From: JALYNX01 sp963724825 | GTDB lineage: Bacteria > Actinomycetota > Acidimicrobiia > Spongiisociales > ZC4RG35 | Length of the DNA: 64,000 bases | Direction: 5' to 3' | Assembly: GCA_963724825.1 (NCBI GenBank) | Contig: CAVRWT010000003.1 | Coordinates: 124,001 to 188,000, forward strand | Shown here: positions 46,310 through 56,039 of the stretch, piece by piece | How the letters are laid out: each line of letters begins with the position of its first letter | How positions within the stretch are numbered: position 1 is the first letter of the stretch | Program-made: the position numbers and the translations under genes | The notes under the pieces: model-generated | The model's input: the letters and a program-made list of their open reading frames with translations, nothing else | Databases searched by the model: none | Told to the model about the DNA's origin: nothing

Positions 46310-48616
46310 CCGGCTTCGCAGCCTTCGTGCTGATGGTGGCCCGGATGGACCGCCTCCTGGACACCAGCGATCAGGCTCCGCAGTGGCAGTTGATCATGAT
46401 CGCCTCGGCGTTCATGGGCGGAGTGGTCTGGTGGCTGCTCGGTCAGACGATCAAGAACCGCAAGATCGGATTCGCGGTCTTCGTCATCCTCGGAATCGCC
46501 TTGTTCCTCAGGATCTCGGTCCCCCAGACCTTGATCGCCGGGTTCATACCCAGCGTCGCGACACCGGGCGAGGTGATCCACGAGATCTCGCAGGCTCTAG
46601 ACCTGATCAGGTTCGGCGTGGCCCCGGTGTTCCCGACCTCGGGTCTGGTTGGCGTCCTTGCCGTCCTGATGTGGGCGGTTGGTGCCCTCTACGTGTGGGG
46701 TGCGTCAACCGGGCCGACCGCGGCGATGGTCGTTCCCTCGCTTGCCCTCTACCTGCAGTTCGCCGTCATGGACCGGGTTCGGGCCGGCCGGGGATGGATG
46801 GCCGCCTCGATCGCGGTGATCGCCCTCGCCATCGCCGCTGTGGCGCTGGAACGACGCACCGATGCCGGGCGGGTCCGGGACCTCGATGGCCGGCCGCTGC
46901 CCCGCCGCTCACGGGGCTGGGCCGTCAGCGTCGCCCTTCTGGTCGCCGCCGCCTCCCTGTTTGCCACGCAAGGGGCAGCCGGATTGGTCCCGCCCAATGG
47001 CAACCTTCCCTGGCGACTGGGCGGCGGTTACGGGCCCGGCTTCGGCGGTGTCGCCTTCGACCGTCTCGCCGACCTCCAGACAGAGGATCATCAGACGCTC
47101 CAACGCGGTCCTCTTTCAGGCCACCCTGAGTGAAGATGCCCCGCCGGCCGACCAGATCTACTGGCGGATGGAGAGCCTCGACGACTTCGACGGGATCACC
47201 TGGCGCCCATCGGCCGCCGTCGCCGACTTCTACACCTCTGACTCCGTGATCGGCGATCCCGCTCATGCATATCGCGGCACGACGGAGGTCATCAGCGAGC
47301 GGATCCGGATCGCTCTCCTGCGCAGCCCGGTCCTGCCCACCGCCGGGGCAGCTCGCTTCCTCCAGTCAGACTCGGTCAATGCCGCCGGCTTCCAGACGAC
47401 GCCGGATGGGTCGGTTCTCTATCAGGCGCAGATGGGCGAGGGCGACGAGTACCAGGTCGAGGCCGTGTTCGCCGACTACGAGGACGACCTGGGTGCACTG
47501 GCGACCCTCCCCGACGGCTCGCTGAGCCCGCTATTCGCCAATGCAGCGGATGACGGAGCGTTCACCGAGCAGCCGTCGCTTCCATCCGGGTCGCTGGACC
47601 GTCCGGCGGACATCGAGCGATTCACCGAGCTCCCCGAAGACACGCCTGTGGATCTCATCCGTGTGGCACGGGCCCAAACCCGCGGGGCGAGCACGGACTT
47701 CGAGCGGGCCTGGCTGCTCCAACACTGGTTCCGCGACAGCGGCGACTTCGTCTACTCGACCGATGTCTCGACCGGCGCCGGATCGCTCGATCTCGAAGAG
47801 TGGCTCACCGAGCCGACCTGAGCCTGAACTACCGCACCGGGTACTGCGAGCAGTTCGCCGCCTCCATGGCGGTGCTGGGGCGGGCGATCGGCATCCCCAG
47901 CCGTGTCGTCTGGGGATTCACACCGGGCAAGGTCGACACCCAGGACAACGGCACCGAGGTCATCACCGTCCGGGACAACAATGCCCATGCCTGGGTCGAG
48001 ATGTGGATGGACGGATTCGGTTGGGTGAAGTTCGACCCGACACCGCGCGGCGACGGGATACCCGAAAGTGTCACCGCCGGCTTCGACCCCGTCGTCTACC
48101 TCCCGCCACCCGATCCCAACGCCCCGGACATCCCCCTGCCCGGCTTCCTCGACGAGAGCCAGATCCCGGGAACAGGGGAACCAGGACGGTGGCCTGCTCG
48201 GCAGGGGCGGATCCTTCCTGGGCATCGCTTCGTGGTGGTGGTGGATCCTGCCGGTTGTCGCCCTTCTGCTGTTGGCGATCCCCTCGATCAAGGAAGTCCG
48301 CAGACGTCGGCGGATCCACCGGATCAGAGACGGTGGTGACATCACCGCGGTCTGGGAGGAGATGGTCGACCGCCTCGCCGACCTCGGACAACCGATACCG
48401 GATCATCAGACGCCGCTCGAGTTCGCCAATGCCAGAGACCGGGTCCTGGTGCCGATTGCCAGGAACTATTCGGCGGCGGTCTACGGCGGACGCAACGGGC
48501 GGGCTACAGAGTCGGACCTCGACCATTTCGAGCAGTGGCTGAAACTTCGCTACGAAGGCCCGGAACGGGCGAGGGCTGTGTTCAGTCTGCGCTCGCTCTT
48601 CGACCGCCAGCCCTGA
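46285..48616 (+). CDS. TgpA-like transglutaminase-domain membrane protein, three frameshifts
   Basis: About 777 aa after repair. The N-terminal part has several membrane helices (DUF3488/TgpA region), then an outer domain (QIYWRMESLDDFDGITWRP) and a transglutaminase-like domain with Cys in RTGYCEQFAASMAVL, His in NNAHAWVEMW and Asp in KFDPTPRG, so the catalytic triad is complete. A late helix (IASWWWWILPVVALLLL) and a cytoplasmic DUF4129-like tail end it. Frame breaks are near 47085 (extra base), 47813 (missing base, giving a false TGA) and 48177 (extra G in GGGG). Each repair joins matching family sequence. Confidence 0.9.
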
Positions 48617-48617
48617 C

Positions 48618-49118
48618 CTAGCTGCTGGCTGCTCGCTGCTCGTCGGCGACGTCGTCCTCGACCCGACGCAGCATGTCGAGGAAGCGATTGCGATCCAGTT
48701 CGAACCGGGTCACGTCCTCCTCCACCTCCCTGGCTATCTCGTCGATGGCGACGAAGAAGGCCAGCTGGCCCTGGCGGAGGGCGTCCATCAGCTCCCCCTC
48801 GTCAGACCCGACGTGAAAGATGGTCTGACCGTCGGTGACCAGCTTGATGTCGGCGAGGTGATCCTCCATCTCCCCCTCCCGACGTAGGTAGTCCCACGCC
48901 CGCCTGACGCGCTGGAGTGACATACCGTTGTCGAGAAGGCTCCGCACCACACGCAACGCGACCAGATCTCGAAATGAGTAGAGGCGCCTGACTCCCGGCC
49001 GACCGCCGGTTCTCTGAACCGAGGGGCTGACCAATCCGACCCGGTCCCAATAACGAAGTTGATGATGCGTGCAATTGGTGAGCCGGCATGCCTGCTCGGC
49101 TGTGAATGACTGCTCCAC
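48618..49118 (-). CDS. MerR family transcriptional regulator
   Basis: N-terminal winged helix EQACRLTNCTHHQLRYWDRVGLVSPS...GVRRLYSFRDLVALRVVRSLLDNGMSLQRVRRAW fits MerR. The C-terminal ~90 residues (VTDGQTIFHVGSDEGELMDALRQGQLAFFVAIDEI) match a class common in actinobacteria with no known ligand; no metal-binding cysteine pattern is seen there. The GTG at 49118 is preferred because GGAAGG precedes it by 5 nt. It is convergent with the transglutaminase gene. A perfect dyad upstream may be its operator. Confidence 0.88.
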   Translation of the reverse strand: MEQSFTAEQACRLTNCTHHQLRYWDRVGLVSPSVQRTGGRPGVRRLYSFRDLVALRVVRSLLDNGMSLQRVRRAWDYLRREGEMEDHLADIKLVTDGQTIFHVGSDEGELMDALRQGQLAFFVAIDEIAREVEEDVTRFELDRNRFLDMLRRVEDDVADEQRAASS

Positions 49119-49144
49119 TCGTCCCTTCCTACAACAACTCAATT

Positions 49145-49167
49145 ACGACCCTGAAGATGGGGGTCGT
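49145..49167 (-). promoter_or_regulatory. Inverted repeat upstream of the merR-type gene
   Basis: ACGACCC (49145-49151) and GGGTCGT (49161-49167) form a perfect 7-bp dyad around 9 bp, 27 bp before the GTG of the MerR-type gene. MerR proteins bind dyads of this size, so self-regulation is plausible. No confident -35/-10 pair was found around it, and it could also be an mRNA hairpin. Confidence 0.4.
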
Positions 49168-49277
49168 GTTCTCCTCCTTGGAGGCGTTCCCACCCCTCCA
49201 TGGGAAGCCGCCGGGGCCGGAACATTAGCCGTTAGAAAACGGACGCGGCGTGAGGAGGCGGGGTGGAGTGGGGCGTT

Positions 49278-49574
49278 TCAGTCGTCGTCGGGCTCGGACT
49301 CCGGCACCTGCCAGCCCCGAGCGCGAATGCCGCTGACGAGAGCGGTCGCCGACACGACCAGGAGAACGAATCCGAGGATGGCGACCACGGTGCGCGTGGT
49401 GAAGAATCCGATGACGATGGCAAGACCAGCGATCACTCCGAGCACGGCGAGGCGGGCCCCGATCCGCGAGGGCCGGGTGATGTCCCGGACCGCTCGGGCG
49501 AGCTCGGGGTCTTCCTCATAGAACTGGCGCTCGATCTCCGCCAGGATCTTTTGTTCGTGATCGTCGAGGGGCAT
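49278..49574 (-). CDS. DUF3040 membrane protein
   Basis: 98 aa. The conserved start MPLDDHEQKILAEIERQFYEEDPELA is the DUF3040 signature; two adjacent hydrophobic segments (LAVLGVIAGLAIVIGFF, VVAILGFVLLVVSATALV) follow. The ATG at 49574 is chosen because it begins that signature. It lies downstream of dinB on the same strand, its usual place in actinobacteria. The 159-bp gap to the MerR-type gene holds only the dyad described there. Confidence 0.93.
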   Translation of the reverse strand: MPLDDHEQKILAEIERQFYEEDPELARAVRDITRPSRIGARLAVLGVIAGLAIVIGFFTTRTVVAILGFVLLVVSATALVSGIRARGWQVPESEPDDD

Positions 49575-49640
49575 CGCTACCTCGTTCCTCAAGCTAGATC
49601 CACGCCCGCATGAAACAATACACCTCACCCGAAGACAGTT

Positions 49641-50825
49641 TCACGGGTCGATTCCCCTTTGCGTCGACGGCTGCTCCAAAAGTCGGGCTGGCTCGACCGC
49701 ACGATCGCCGAAACGCTCCCGGACGCCGGAAACTGCTTCCGCCAAACGGTCCCAGTCCTCGGAGGCCTCGAGAGTCAGCTGCCTCGGCTGGCTGCCATCC
49801 TCGAGGGTCGAGCCACCCAGGCCGAGCAGCCTGACGGGCCGATCGAGATCGACCTGGTCCAGCAGTCCGAGGCCAATCCGATAGAGATCATGTGGGCTGT
49901 CGATCGCGGCCTCGCTGGTGAGACTTCGAGTGATCGTGGTGAAGTCTTGATACCGGACCTTCAGGGTGACCGTCCTCGCCGCCAGCCCGCTGCGCCGGAG
50001 CCGGCCCGACAGGCTCTGAGCATGAGCCAGGAGGGCGGCCTGAATCAACTCCTTGCCTTCGAGGTCGTTCTCATACGTCTCCTCCACCGAGACCGACTTT
50101 GCCTCGATGTCTGGCTCGACCTGGCGCTCGTCAATCCCCCGGGCCAGGGCCAGGAGATGACGCCCGTTGGCCGGCCCGAGGGCGGAGACCACCGTGGTCT
50201 CCGGAAGCTCGGCAAGGTCGCCCACCGTCACCACGCCCAATCGCTGCAGACCGGCGAGCGTCGCCGGGCCCACACCCCACAGCGAGCTGACCGGGAGAGC
50301 GTGGAGAAACCCGATCTGCTCGCTACGAGGGATGTGGAGGAGGCCGTCGGGTTTGGCGGCCTCCGACGCCAGCTTCGCCATGAATTTGGTTGCGGCGACG
50401 CCGACGGACGCAGGCAGGCCCAGCTCGGACTTGATTCGGGACCTGATCTCCTCGCCGACATGGACCGGGGACTCGAAGTGAAACCGCAGCCCGAGGACAT
50501 CGAGGAACGCCTCATCGAGACTGAGCCCCTCGACATACGGGGTGAAGGATCTGAATATCTCGAACACCTGCGACGACACAGCGCTGTATCGATGATGGTC
50601 GGGGGCCACCACGATGAGGTCCGGGCACATGCGAAGTGCGATGGCCGTGGGTTGGGCGGAGTGGACGCCTGCCTTCCTGGCCTCATAGGACGCGCTGGCG
50701 ATCACCCCTCTCTTGCCGCCGCCCCCGACTGCCACCGGCTTGGCTCTCAACGATGGGTCACCAAGCCGCTCCACCTCGACAAAGAAGGCGTCCATGTCGA
50801 CGTGGAGGATCGATTCGGTCCACAC
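49641..50825 (-). CDS. dinB: DNA polymerase IV (Y family)
   Basis: Error-prone translesion polymerase. HVDMDAFFVEVE holds the first catalytic aspartates and SLDEAFLDV the second acidic pair; KRGVIASASYEARKAGV is the conserved fingertip. Thumb and little-finger regions follow (LWGVGPATLAGLQRLGV). The GTG at 50825 places the catalytic motif at residues 9-12 as is normal; earlier starts add unrelated sequence. 394 aa. No clear beta-clamp motif was assigned at the C-terminus. Divergent from the phosphatase gene, 50 bp away. Confidence 0.95.
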   Translation of the reverse strand: MWTESILHVDMDAFFVEVERLGDPSLRAKPVAVGGGGKRGVIASASYEARKAGVHSAQPTAIALRMCPDLIVVAPDHHRYSAVSSQVFEIFRSFTPYVEGLSLDEAFLDVLGLRFHFESPVHVGEEIRSRIKSELGLPASVGVAATKFMAKLASEAAKPDGLLHIPRSEQIGFLHALPVSSLWGVGPATLAGLQRLGVVTVGDLAELPETTVVSALGPANGRHLLALARGIDERQVEPDIEAKSVSVEETYENDLEGKELIQAALLAHAQSLSGRLRRSGLAARTVTLKVRYQDFTTITRSLTSEAAIDSPHDLYRIGLGLLDQVDLDRPVRLLGLGGSTLEDGSQPRQLTLEASEDWDRLAEAVSGVRERFGDRAVEPARLLEQPSTQRGIDP

Positions 50826-50875
50826 CCTGGCCAAGTTACCTCTGACAACCGACAGGAACCGCCAAACTGAGGCCA

Positions 50876-51550
50876 ATGGCCGCCCTGATCCATCTCGTGC
50901 GTCACGCTGAGGTCGACAACCCCGAGCACCTCGTCTATTCCGACCTGCCGGGCTTCGGCCTCTCCGAGCGTGGCCTGGAGCAAGCACGGCGGGTCGGTCG
51001 CTATCTCGGCCCGCGCCCGGTGGTCGCCATCTGGTCCTCTCCGCTCGAGCGGTCGCTGAGGACCGCCGAGGAGATCGCGGGCCGAACCGGAGTCCCGGTG
51101 AAAGTCGACCCCGGCCTCACCGAGTGGCGGGTGACCAGCCGATGGCGGGGGCACAGTTGGAGTGAGCTCCCCGATGCGTTCCCCGGCGAGTTGGAGGCCT
51201 ACCTGGAGCATCCCGAGGCTCTGGCCTTCGCCGAAGAGTCGCTCAGCGAGCTGGCCGAGCGCATGGCGGCCACCGCCCGTCGCCTCGACTCCGACCACCC
51301 GCATGGGGACGTGGTGATCGTGTCGCACCAGGATCCGATCCAGGCCGGCCGGCTGCGCCTCATCGGGTCCTCCCTGACCGGGCTCCACGATGAGAAGCCA
51401 GGCCACGGAGCGGTGGTGACCCTCCGTCCCGGCGAAGTCTGGCGAGAGGAAACGATTTGGGAGCCGGGTGATTCGACCAGGATCGCCGACCATCAGGGGC
51501 TGAGGGTGGTCAGCCAACATGAGGAGTCGGTGGACCCGACTTCGGCTTGA
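50876..51550 (+). CDS. Histidine phosphatase (phosphoglycerate mutase-like) family protein
   Basis: 224 aa. The catalytic RHG-type motif HLVRHAEVDN at residues 5-14, SSPLERSLRTAEEIA, the acid E in LTEW, and the second histidine in VIVSHQDPIQ are all present. Substrate is not predictable; actinobacterial relatives of this kind are often adjacent to thioredoxin/DsbD-like genes, which are not seen directly here. It overlaps the start of the next membrane protein gene if the ATG at 51519 is used. Confidence 0.9.
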   Translation: MAALIHLVRHAEVDNPEHLVYSDLPGFGLSERGLEQARRVGRYLGPRPVVAIWSSPLERSLRTAEEIAGRTGVPVKVDPGLTEWRVTSRWRGHSWSELPDAFPGELEAYLEHPEALAFAEESLSELAERMAATARRLDSDHPHGDVVIVSHQDPIQAGRLRLIGSSLTGLHDEKPGHGAVVTLRPGEVWREETIWEPGDSTRIADHQGLRVVSQHEESVDPTSA

Positions 51551-52319
51551 CCTTCTTCGCTGCGAGACTTCCGGCGTGAAGGTTCCGTGGGCCTCCGCCT
51601 CCCCCCTGGTTGCAGCCATTCTCTGGACCATCGCCTTGACGGTCGACCCCGGCCCCCTCGCCCCCTGGTCGGTTTTCCTCGTTGGCTTTGGCTTGATGAC
51701 CACCGCAACCGTGGCAGTTGTCGGGATGATCATCGTGGGAGGGCGGTGGGCACGTCGCACCGGGCTGGCGTCGATCCTTGCCGGTCTCCTGATCGCGGTG
51801 GCGAGGCCGGTTGACACGTTGTGGGTGGTTGCGGTCGTCGTCTCCGTCCTCGCCTGGGTGGTCCTCTTCCTGCCATCGGTCAACGAGCGCATCCGCAAAC
51901 TCCCCTCGGCCAGCGGCCCTCCCCCGCGCGCCGTTCTCGTGCCTCTCGTCTTGGTGGCGACGCCGTTCACAATCGGGCTGGCCGCATGGGATAGCCCGAC
52001 CGTGGCGACGGTCGTCGTGGGGCTCTCGGCGCCCGTTGCCGCCCTCTGGTACTCGAGGGTCCTGCCCGGCGGTCTCTACGCAGTCAGGATCGTGTGGCCG
52101 CTCCTGGCCCTCGCCCTGGCCTTCCTGCAACCTCTCCCGGTCGCCCTGGTCTCGGCTCTCACTGCGATCTTCATCTTGGTCCTGGCTTGGAGCCGGGACG
52201 TTGAGATCGCCTTTCACCCCCCGAGGGAGAAGGGCCATGTGTTCCCGATTCCGCCTGAGTTGGCTCCCAAGGAGATCCTCGACGCCGCTCAGATCGATGA
52301 GCGGGGCCGGCCCAAATGA
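51519..52319 (+). CDS. Multi-pass membrane protein of unknown function
   Basis: Up to 266 aa with six or seven hydrophobic segments (from about residue 30 to 220) and a soluble C-terminus (HPPREKGHVFPIPPELAPKEILDAAQ). No family recognised. The ATG at 51519 has a GAGGG-type site upstream but adds a basic non-conserved-looking leader; a GTG at 51576 is an alternative that clears the upstream gene. The stop overlaps the next gene by 4 bp. Confidence 0.7.
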   Translation: MRSRWTRLRLDLLRCETSGVKVPWASASPLVAAILWTIALTVDPGPLAPWSVFLVGFGLMTTATVAVVGMIIVGGRWARRTGLASILAGLLIAVARPVDTLWVVAVVVSVLAWVVLFLPSVNERIRKLPSASGPPPRAVLVPLVLVATPFTIGLAAWDSPTVATVVVGLSAPVAALWYSRVLPGGLYAVRIVWPLLALALAFLQPLPVALVSALTAIFILVLAWSRDVEIAFHPPREKGHVFPIPPELAPKEILDAAQIDERGRPK

Positions 52320-52543
52320 GACGAAGGCCGAATCCCTGGATCGCGATCCCCGCCCTGGTCACGGGTGTCCTGGCCGGCGCGCTCGGTTGGGTGGTGACCG
52401 ACGTCAGCTGTGAGATGTCGTGTGCGGGTTGGGCCACCCTGGTGTCGGTGGTCTCGTTCCTGGTGGTGACCATCGGCGTGGTGCTGATCCTGGCGCTGGT
52501 CTATCGCAGCTTGGCCGAATGGAACGAGAAGAAGGAAAGCTGA
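52316..52543 (+). CDS. Small two-helix membrane protein
   Basis: 75 aa. Two hydrophobic segments (IPALVTGVLAGALGWVVTDV and LVSVVSFLVVTIGVVLILALVY) flank a short loop with two cysteines (CEMSC) that would lie outside the membrane. It begins in an ATGA overlap with the preceding membrane protein, so the pair is likely co-translated. Function unknown. A spurious extension of fabF reads antisense across it. Confidence 0.7.
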   Translation: MRRRPNPWIAIPALVTGVLAGALGWVVTDVSCEMSCAGWATLVSVVSFLVVTIGVVLILALVYRSLAEWNEKKES

Positions 52544-52627
52544 CCCAACGTCGCTCCGCTCCTGGGGGAGGAAACATTTCTCCCCAGCGAACGAAGTGAG
52601 CGTTGGGGGGAGTACCGGCGGAGCCGG
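52544..52627. terminator. Complex inverted repeats between convergent genes, probable bidirectional terminator
   Basis: In the tail-to-tail gap, CTGGGGGAG (52562-52570) pairs with CTCCCCAG (52580-52587), and an outer arm CCCAACG (52544-52550) pairs with CGTTGGG (52601-52607), making a long imperfect hairpin. A second hairpin CCGGC-GGAG-type lies at 52615-52627. GC-rich stems between convergent stops suggest termination for both strands; no long T-tract is present. Confidence 0.5.
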
Positions 52628-52655
52628 GGAGGGGGGCACGTCCGACGCGAAGCTC

Positions 52656-53905
52656 TCAGACCTTGCTGAAACGAGACTCACGTTGTGTCCCCCGAACCCG
52701 AACGAGTTCGACATCGCATGCTTCAAGGAAGCAGGGCGGGCCTCATTGGGGATGTAGTCGAGGTCGCACTCCGGGTCAGGAACCTCGTAATTGATCGTCG
52801 GGGGAAGCACCTGATCGCGTAACGCCCTGATGCAGGCCACCGCTTCCACCGCGCCGGCCCCGCCGAGGATGTGACCCGTCATCGACTTGGTCGACGAGAC
52901 CGGCACTCCGTCAGCTGCCTCGCCCAGGGCGATGCGGATCGCCTTGGTCTCCGTGGTGTCATTCGCCTCGGTCGATGTCCCGTGGGCGTTGATGTAGCCG
53001 ACTTCGGATGGCTCCAAAGAGGCGTCGGCCAGAGCGGCCTTCATGGCGCGGGCGGCGCCGCTGCCCCCGGGTCGGGGAAGAGTTATGTGATAGGCGTCCG
53101 CCGACATCCCGTACCCGGTCATTTCGGCGAGGATCGTGGCCCCTCTGGCCTTGGCGTGGTCCTCGCTTTCGAGAATGAGGGCGGCACCGCCCTCACCCAT
53201 GACGAATCCGTCGCGACCCGCATCGAATGGCCGCGACGCCCTGGTCGGCTCGTCGTTGCGATGCGACAGGGCCCGGGCCTGGGCAAAGGTTGCAATGCCA
53301 AAGGTTGTGATCGCTGCTTCGGCTCCGCCGGCCACCACCACGTCCGCTGCGCCCCGCCGGATCCACTCGGCGCCATCGCCGATCGCATTGGCCGAGGCGG
53401 AGCAGGCGGTGACCACACAGGACACCGGTCCCAACAGGTGGTGCTCGATCGAAGCCAGGCCGGCAGCCATGTTGGGGATGATCCGGGGAACTCCGGTCGG
53501 GCTGACCCGATCAGGGCCTCGATCGACAAGGGTCTCGATTTCCTCGATAAACGAGCCCATGCCCCCGAAACCGGCACCAACCATCACGCCGGCACGCGCC
53601 GCTGCCTCGTCGTCCTGATCGAAGGAGAGCCCGGCGTCTTGCAAAGCCTGGCGCACCGCCACCAGGAAGAACTGGGTGTAGCGGTCGAGCCGACGCACCT
53701 CTCGCTTGTCGAAGTGCGCCTCCGGGTCCCAACCTTTGACTTCACCGGCGATGGTGGTCCGGTATCCGGTGGTGTCGAACTGTGTGATCTGCCCGATGCC
53801 CGAAGTTCCGGAAAGCATTGCCTTCCAGGTTGTTTCGACATCTTCACCGATCGGCGTGACCGCCCCGAGCCCGGTGACGACGACTCGTCGCCGCTCCGGA
53901 GACAT
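52656..53905 (-). CDS. fabF: Beta-ketoacyl-ACP synthase II, frameshift at the C-terminus
   Basis: Chain-elongating condensing enzyme. Catalytic Cys is in VVTACSASANAIGDG, the histidines in NAHGTSTEANDTTE and KSMTGHILGGAGAVE, and the C-terminal SNSFGFGGHNVSLV is intact. After this the open frame runs on for about 120 non-homologous residues to 52289, antisense over two other genes. Adding one T to the TTT near 52670 gives NVSLVFSKV and a stop at 52656, the normal ~417 aa end. It is the last gene of the fab operon; GGGAGG precedes the ATG. Confidence 0.94.
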
Positions 53906-53911
53906 CAAGAA

Positions 53912-54157
53912 TCAGCCTCCCAGCTTGCCGTACACGACGTCGATCGCCTGACCGACAGTCATGATCGACTCGGCTTCCTCGTCTGGGATCTTGACCCCGA
54001 ACTCGTCCTCGAGCGCCATCAACAACTCGACCACACCGAGGCTGTCGACATCCAGGTCTTCCTCGAAGTGCGCCTCCTCGGAGATCTTGGCCGCGTCCAG
54101 CCCGAGCTCGGAGACGAGGACGCCACTCAGGCGCTCGGATACTTCGCTTCTTTCCAT
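53912..54157 (-). CDS. acpP: Acyl carrier protein
   Basis: 81 aa acidic carrier. The phosphopantetheine site is Ser39 in DLDVDSLGVVELLMALEDEFG, followed by the typical IPDEEAESIMTVGQAIDVV. A ribosome binding site AAAGGAAG precedes the ATG. Its place between fabG and fabF shows it serves fatty-acid synthesis rather than a polyketide pathway. Confidence 0.97.
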   Translation of the reverse strand: MERSEVSERLSGVLVSELGLDAAKISEEAHFEEDLDVDSLGVVELLMALEDEFGVKIPDEEAESIMTVGQAIDVVYGKLGG

Positions 54158-54196
54158 TCTCTTGCTTCCTTTCGTTGTTCTTGAGTTTCGGAGAAG

Positions 54197-54946
54197 TTAC
54201 AGAACCAGACCGCCGTCAACCGGCAGAACCTGGCCCGTCATGTACGAGGCGCCATCGGAGACCAGGAAATCGACGACGGCTGCCACCTCATCGGGCGCAC
54301 CGAACCGCCGCAGGGCGATCGAATCGGTCAGCCCCTGTCTGACCCCGTCGCCGAGGTCCTCCGTCATGTCGGTCGTGATGAACCCCGGCGCCACCACGTT
54401 CACGGTTATCCCACGGGAGCCGATCTCCTTGGCGATCGACTTGGAGAAGCCGATCATCCCGGCCTTGGAGGCTGAGTAGTTGGCCTGTCCCGCATTCCCC
54501 CCGATCCCGGCGACCGAAGCGATGGAGACGATGCGGCCCCATTTCATCTTGAGCATCCCCCGCAGCGCGGCCCGGGTGCAGAGATAGGCGGATCTCAGGT
54601 TGGTGTCGATCACGTCGTCGAAGTCCTTCGGGCTCATGCGTAGCAAGAGGTTGTCCCGGGTAATGCCTGCGTTGTTGACCAGGATCGACACCGGTCCCAA
54701 AGCGGCCGCGACCTTGGCGAACATCTCTTCGACCTGGTCCTCCTGGGAGACATCGGCCGCATAAGAGATGGCACGCCCGCCCGCGGACTCGATGGCACCC
54801 ACCGTTTCCTCGGCGGCAGAGGCGTTGCTGGCGTAGTTCACCGCCACCTGGATGCCCGAGCCGGCCAGTCGAAGTGCGATGGCACGGCCGATCCCACGGG
54901 ATCCTCCGGTCACCAGAGCGACTCTCCCGGCCACGGGTTCGGTCAC
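54197..54946 (-). CDS. fabG: 3-oxoacyl-ACP reductase
   Basis: Short-chain dehydrogenase, 249 aa. NADPH loop VTGGSRGIGRAIALRL, NNAGITRDNLLLRM, catalytic Ser in VSIASVAG and Tyr/Lys in ANYSASKAG are intact, and the end YMTGQVLPVDGGLVL is characteristic of FabG. The GTG at 54946 overlaps the fabH stop (GTGA). The upstream frame continues open into fabH only because of the frameshift there. Confidence 0.96.
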   Translation of the reverse strand: MTEPVAGRVALVTGGSRGIGRAIALRLAGSGIQVAVNYASNASAAEETVGAIESAGGRAISYAADVSQEDQVEEMFAKVAAALGPVSILVNNAGITRDNLLLRMSPKDFDDVIDTNLRSAYLCTRAALRGMLKMKWGRIVSIASVAGIGGNAGQANYSASKAGMIGFSKSIAKEIGSRGITVNVVAPGFITTDMTEDLGDGVRQGLTDSIALRRFGAPDEVAAVVDFLVSDGASYMTGQVLPVDGGLVL

Positions 54947-56029
54947 GTCAGTTTCTCCGGCAACCCGAAGAAGTCGAAGTTGGGTTGGAGCAATTCCATC
55001 GTCGTGCGGTCTGGCGGCGGCAGTTCGGCGTCGCTCTCCCCAAGCGGCTCCACGCGGGAGCCCCATTTGTAGACGGCCGAGCCCCAGGTCAGCCCACCCC
55101 CGAACGCGGTGAAAGCGATGGTGGAGCCGGGCTGGATCCGGCCTTCCTCGAGAGCCTCGGTGAGGGCTACCGGAATCGTCGCCGCCGAGGTGTTTCCGTA
55201 CGAGTGAATGTTGACGTAGACCTTGCCCTCGTCGAAGCCAAGCCTCCGCGCCGTGGCATCGATGATCCTCACATTGGCCTGGTGGGGAATCAGGAGGTCG
55301 ATGTCGTCCATAGAGAGCCCGGCGTCCTCGATTAGCCCGGGCGGTGGAGTCGCCCATCGTGGTGACTGCCCTCCGGAACACCTCCTGGCCCTCCATCGTG
55401 ATCGAGGAGACCGCAGGATCCGCCGGGCCCCGGTCGCCTTCGGTGCCATCCCGCGTTGTCTGGAGGATGTGACCCACCGAGCCGTCCATTCCCAGCTCCG
55501 AAGAGAGAAGGCCTATCGGCTCTTCAGTGGGCTCGAGCACGATCGCCCCCGCGCCATCGCCGAACAGCACACAGGTGGCCCGATCGGTGAAGTCCAGGAG
55601 ATAGTGGAGCTTCTCGGTTCCGATGACCACCACCGTCTTGTAGGACCCGCCACGGATCATGTTCACTCCGACGACCAGCCCGTAGACGAAGCCGGAGCAG
55701 GCCGCGTTCAGGTCCATCGCCGCCGAGTTCCAGGCCTCCATCCGCTTCTGCACCACCGACGCCGTGGAGGGGAGAATCGAGTCACCGGTGCAGGTGGCCA
55801 CCAGGATCAGGTCCACGTCGGCAGGGGTCTTCCCGGCGGCGGCGAGGGCCCGCAAACCGGCGATCGCCCCCAATTCGGAAGCCTCGACGTGGCTTATCCG
55901 CCGCTCCTTGATGCCGGTGCGGGTGGTGATCCACTCGTCAGAGGTGTCGACCAACTGCTCGAGGTCGTGATTGGACAGCACGTTCGGCGGCATGCATTTG
56001 CCCCATCCGGTTATCTCGGCGTTGCGCAT
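54943..56029 (-). CDS. fabH: Beta-ketoacyl-ACP synthase III, one frameshift
   Basis: Initiating condensing enzyme of type II fatty-acid synthesis. Catalytic Cys111 in LNAACSGFVYGL, His in LIPHQANVRIIDATARRLG and Asn in HSYGNTSAATIPVAL are present. The frame breaks at about 55338; removing one base from the CCCGGG run joins AVTTMGDSTAR to LIEDAGLSMDDIDLLIPHQ. The ATG at 56029 is chosen over one two codons earlier because GAGGAG then lies 6 nt upstream. About 362 aa. Confidence 0.95.
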
Positions 56030-56039
56030 TGGCATCTCC

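Noticed and set aside
46285..48616. Transglutaminase locus as a pseudogene
   Set aside because: Three single-base breaks, but all catalytic residues and the tail remain intact and the same error type affects essential genes nearby.
49659..50870. Plus-strand open frame of 403 codons opposite dinB
   Set aside because: Antisense shadow; dinB catalytic motifs on the minus strand are unambiguous.
52871..54184. Plus-strand open frame of 437 codons opposite fabF and acpP
   Set aside because: Runs antisense across two clear fab genes.
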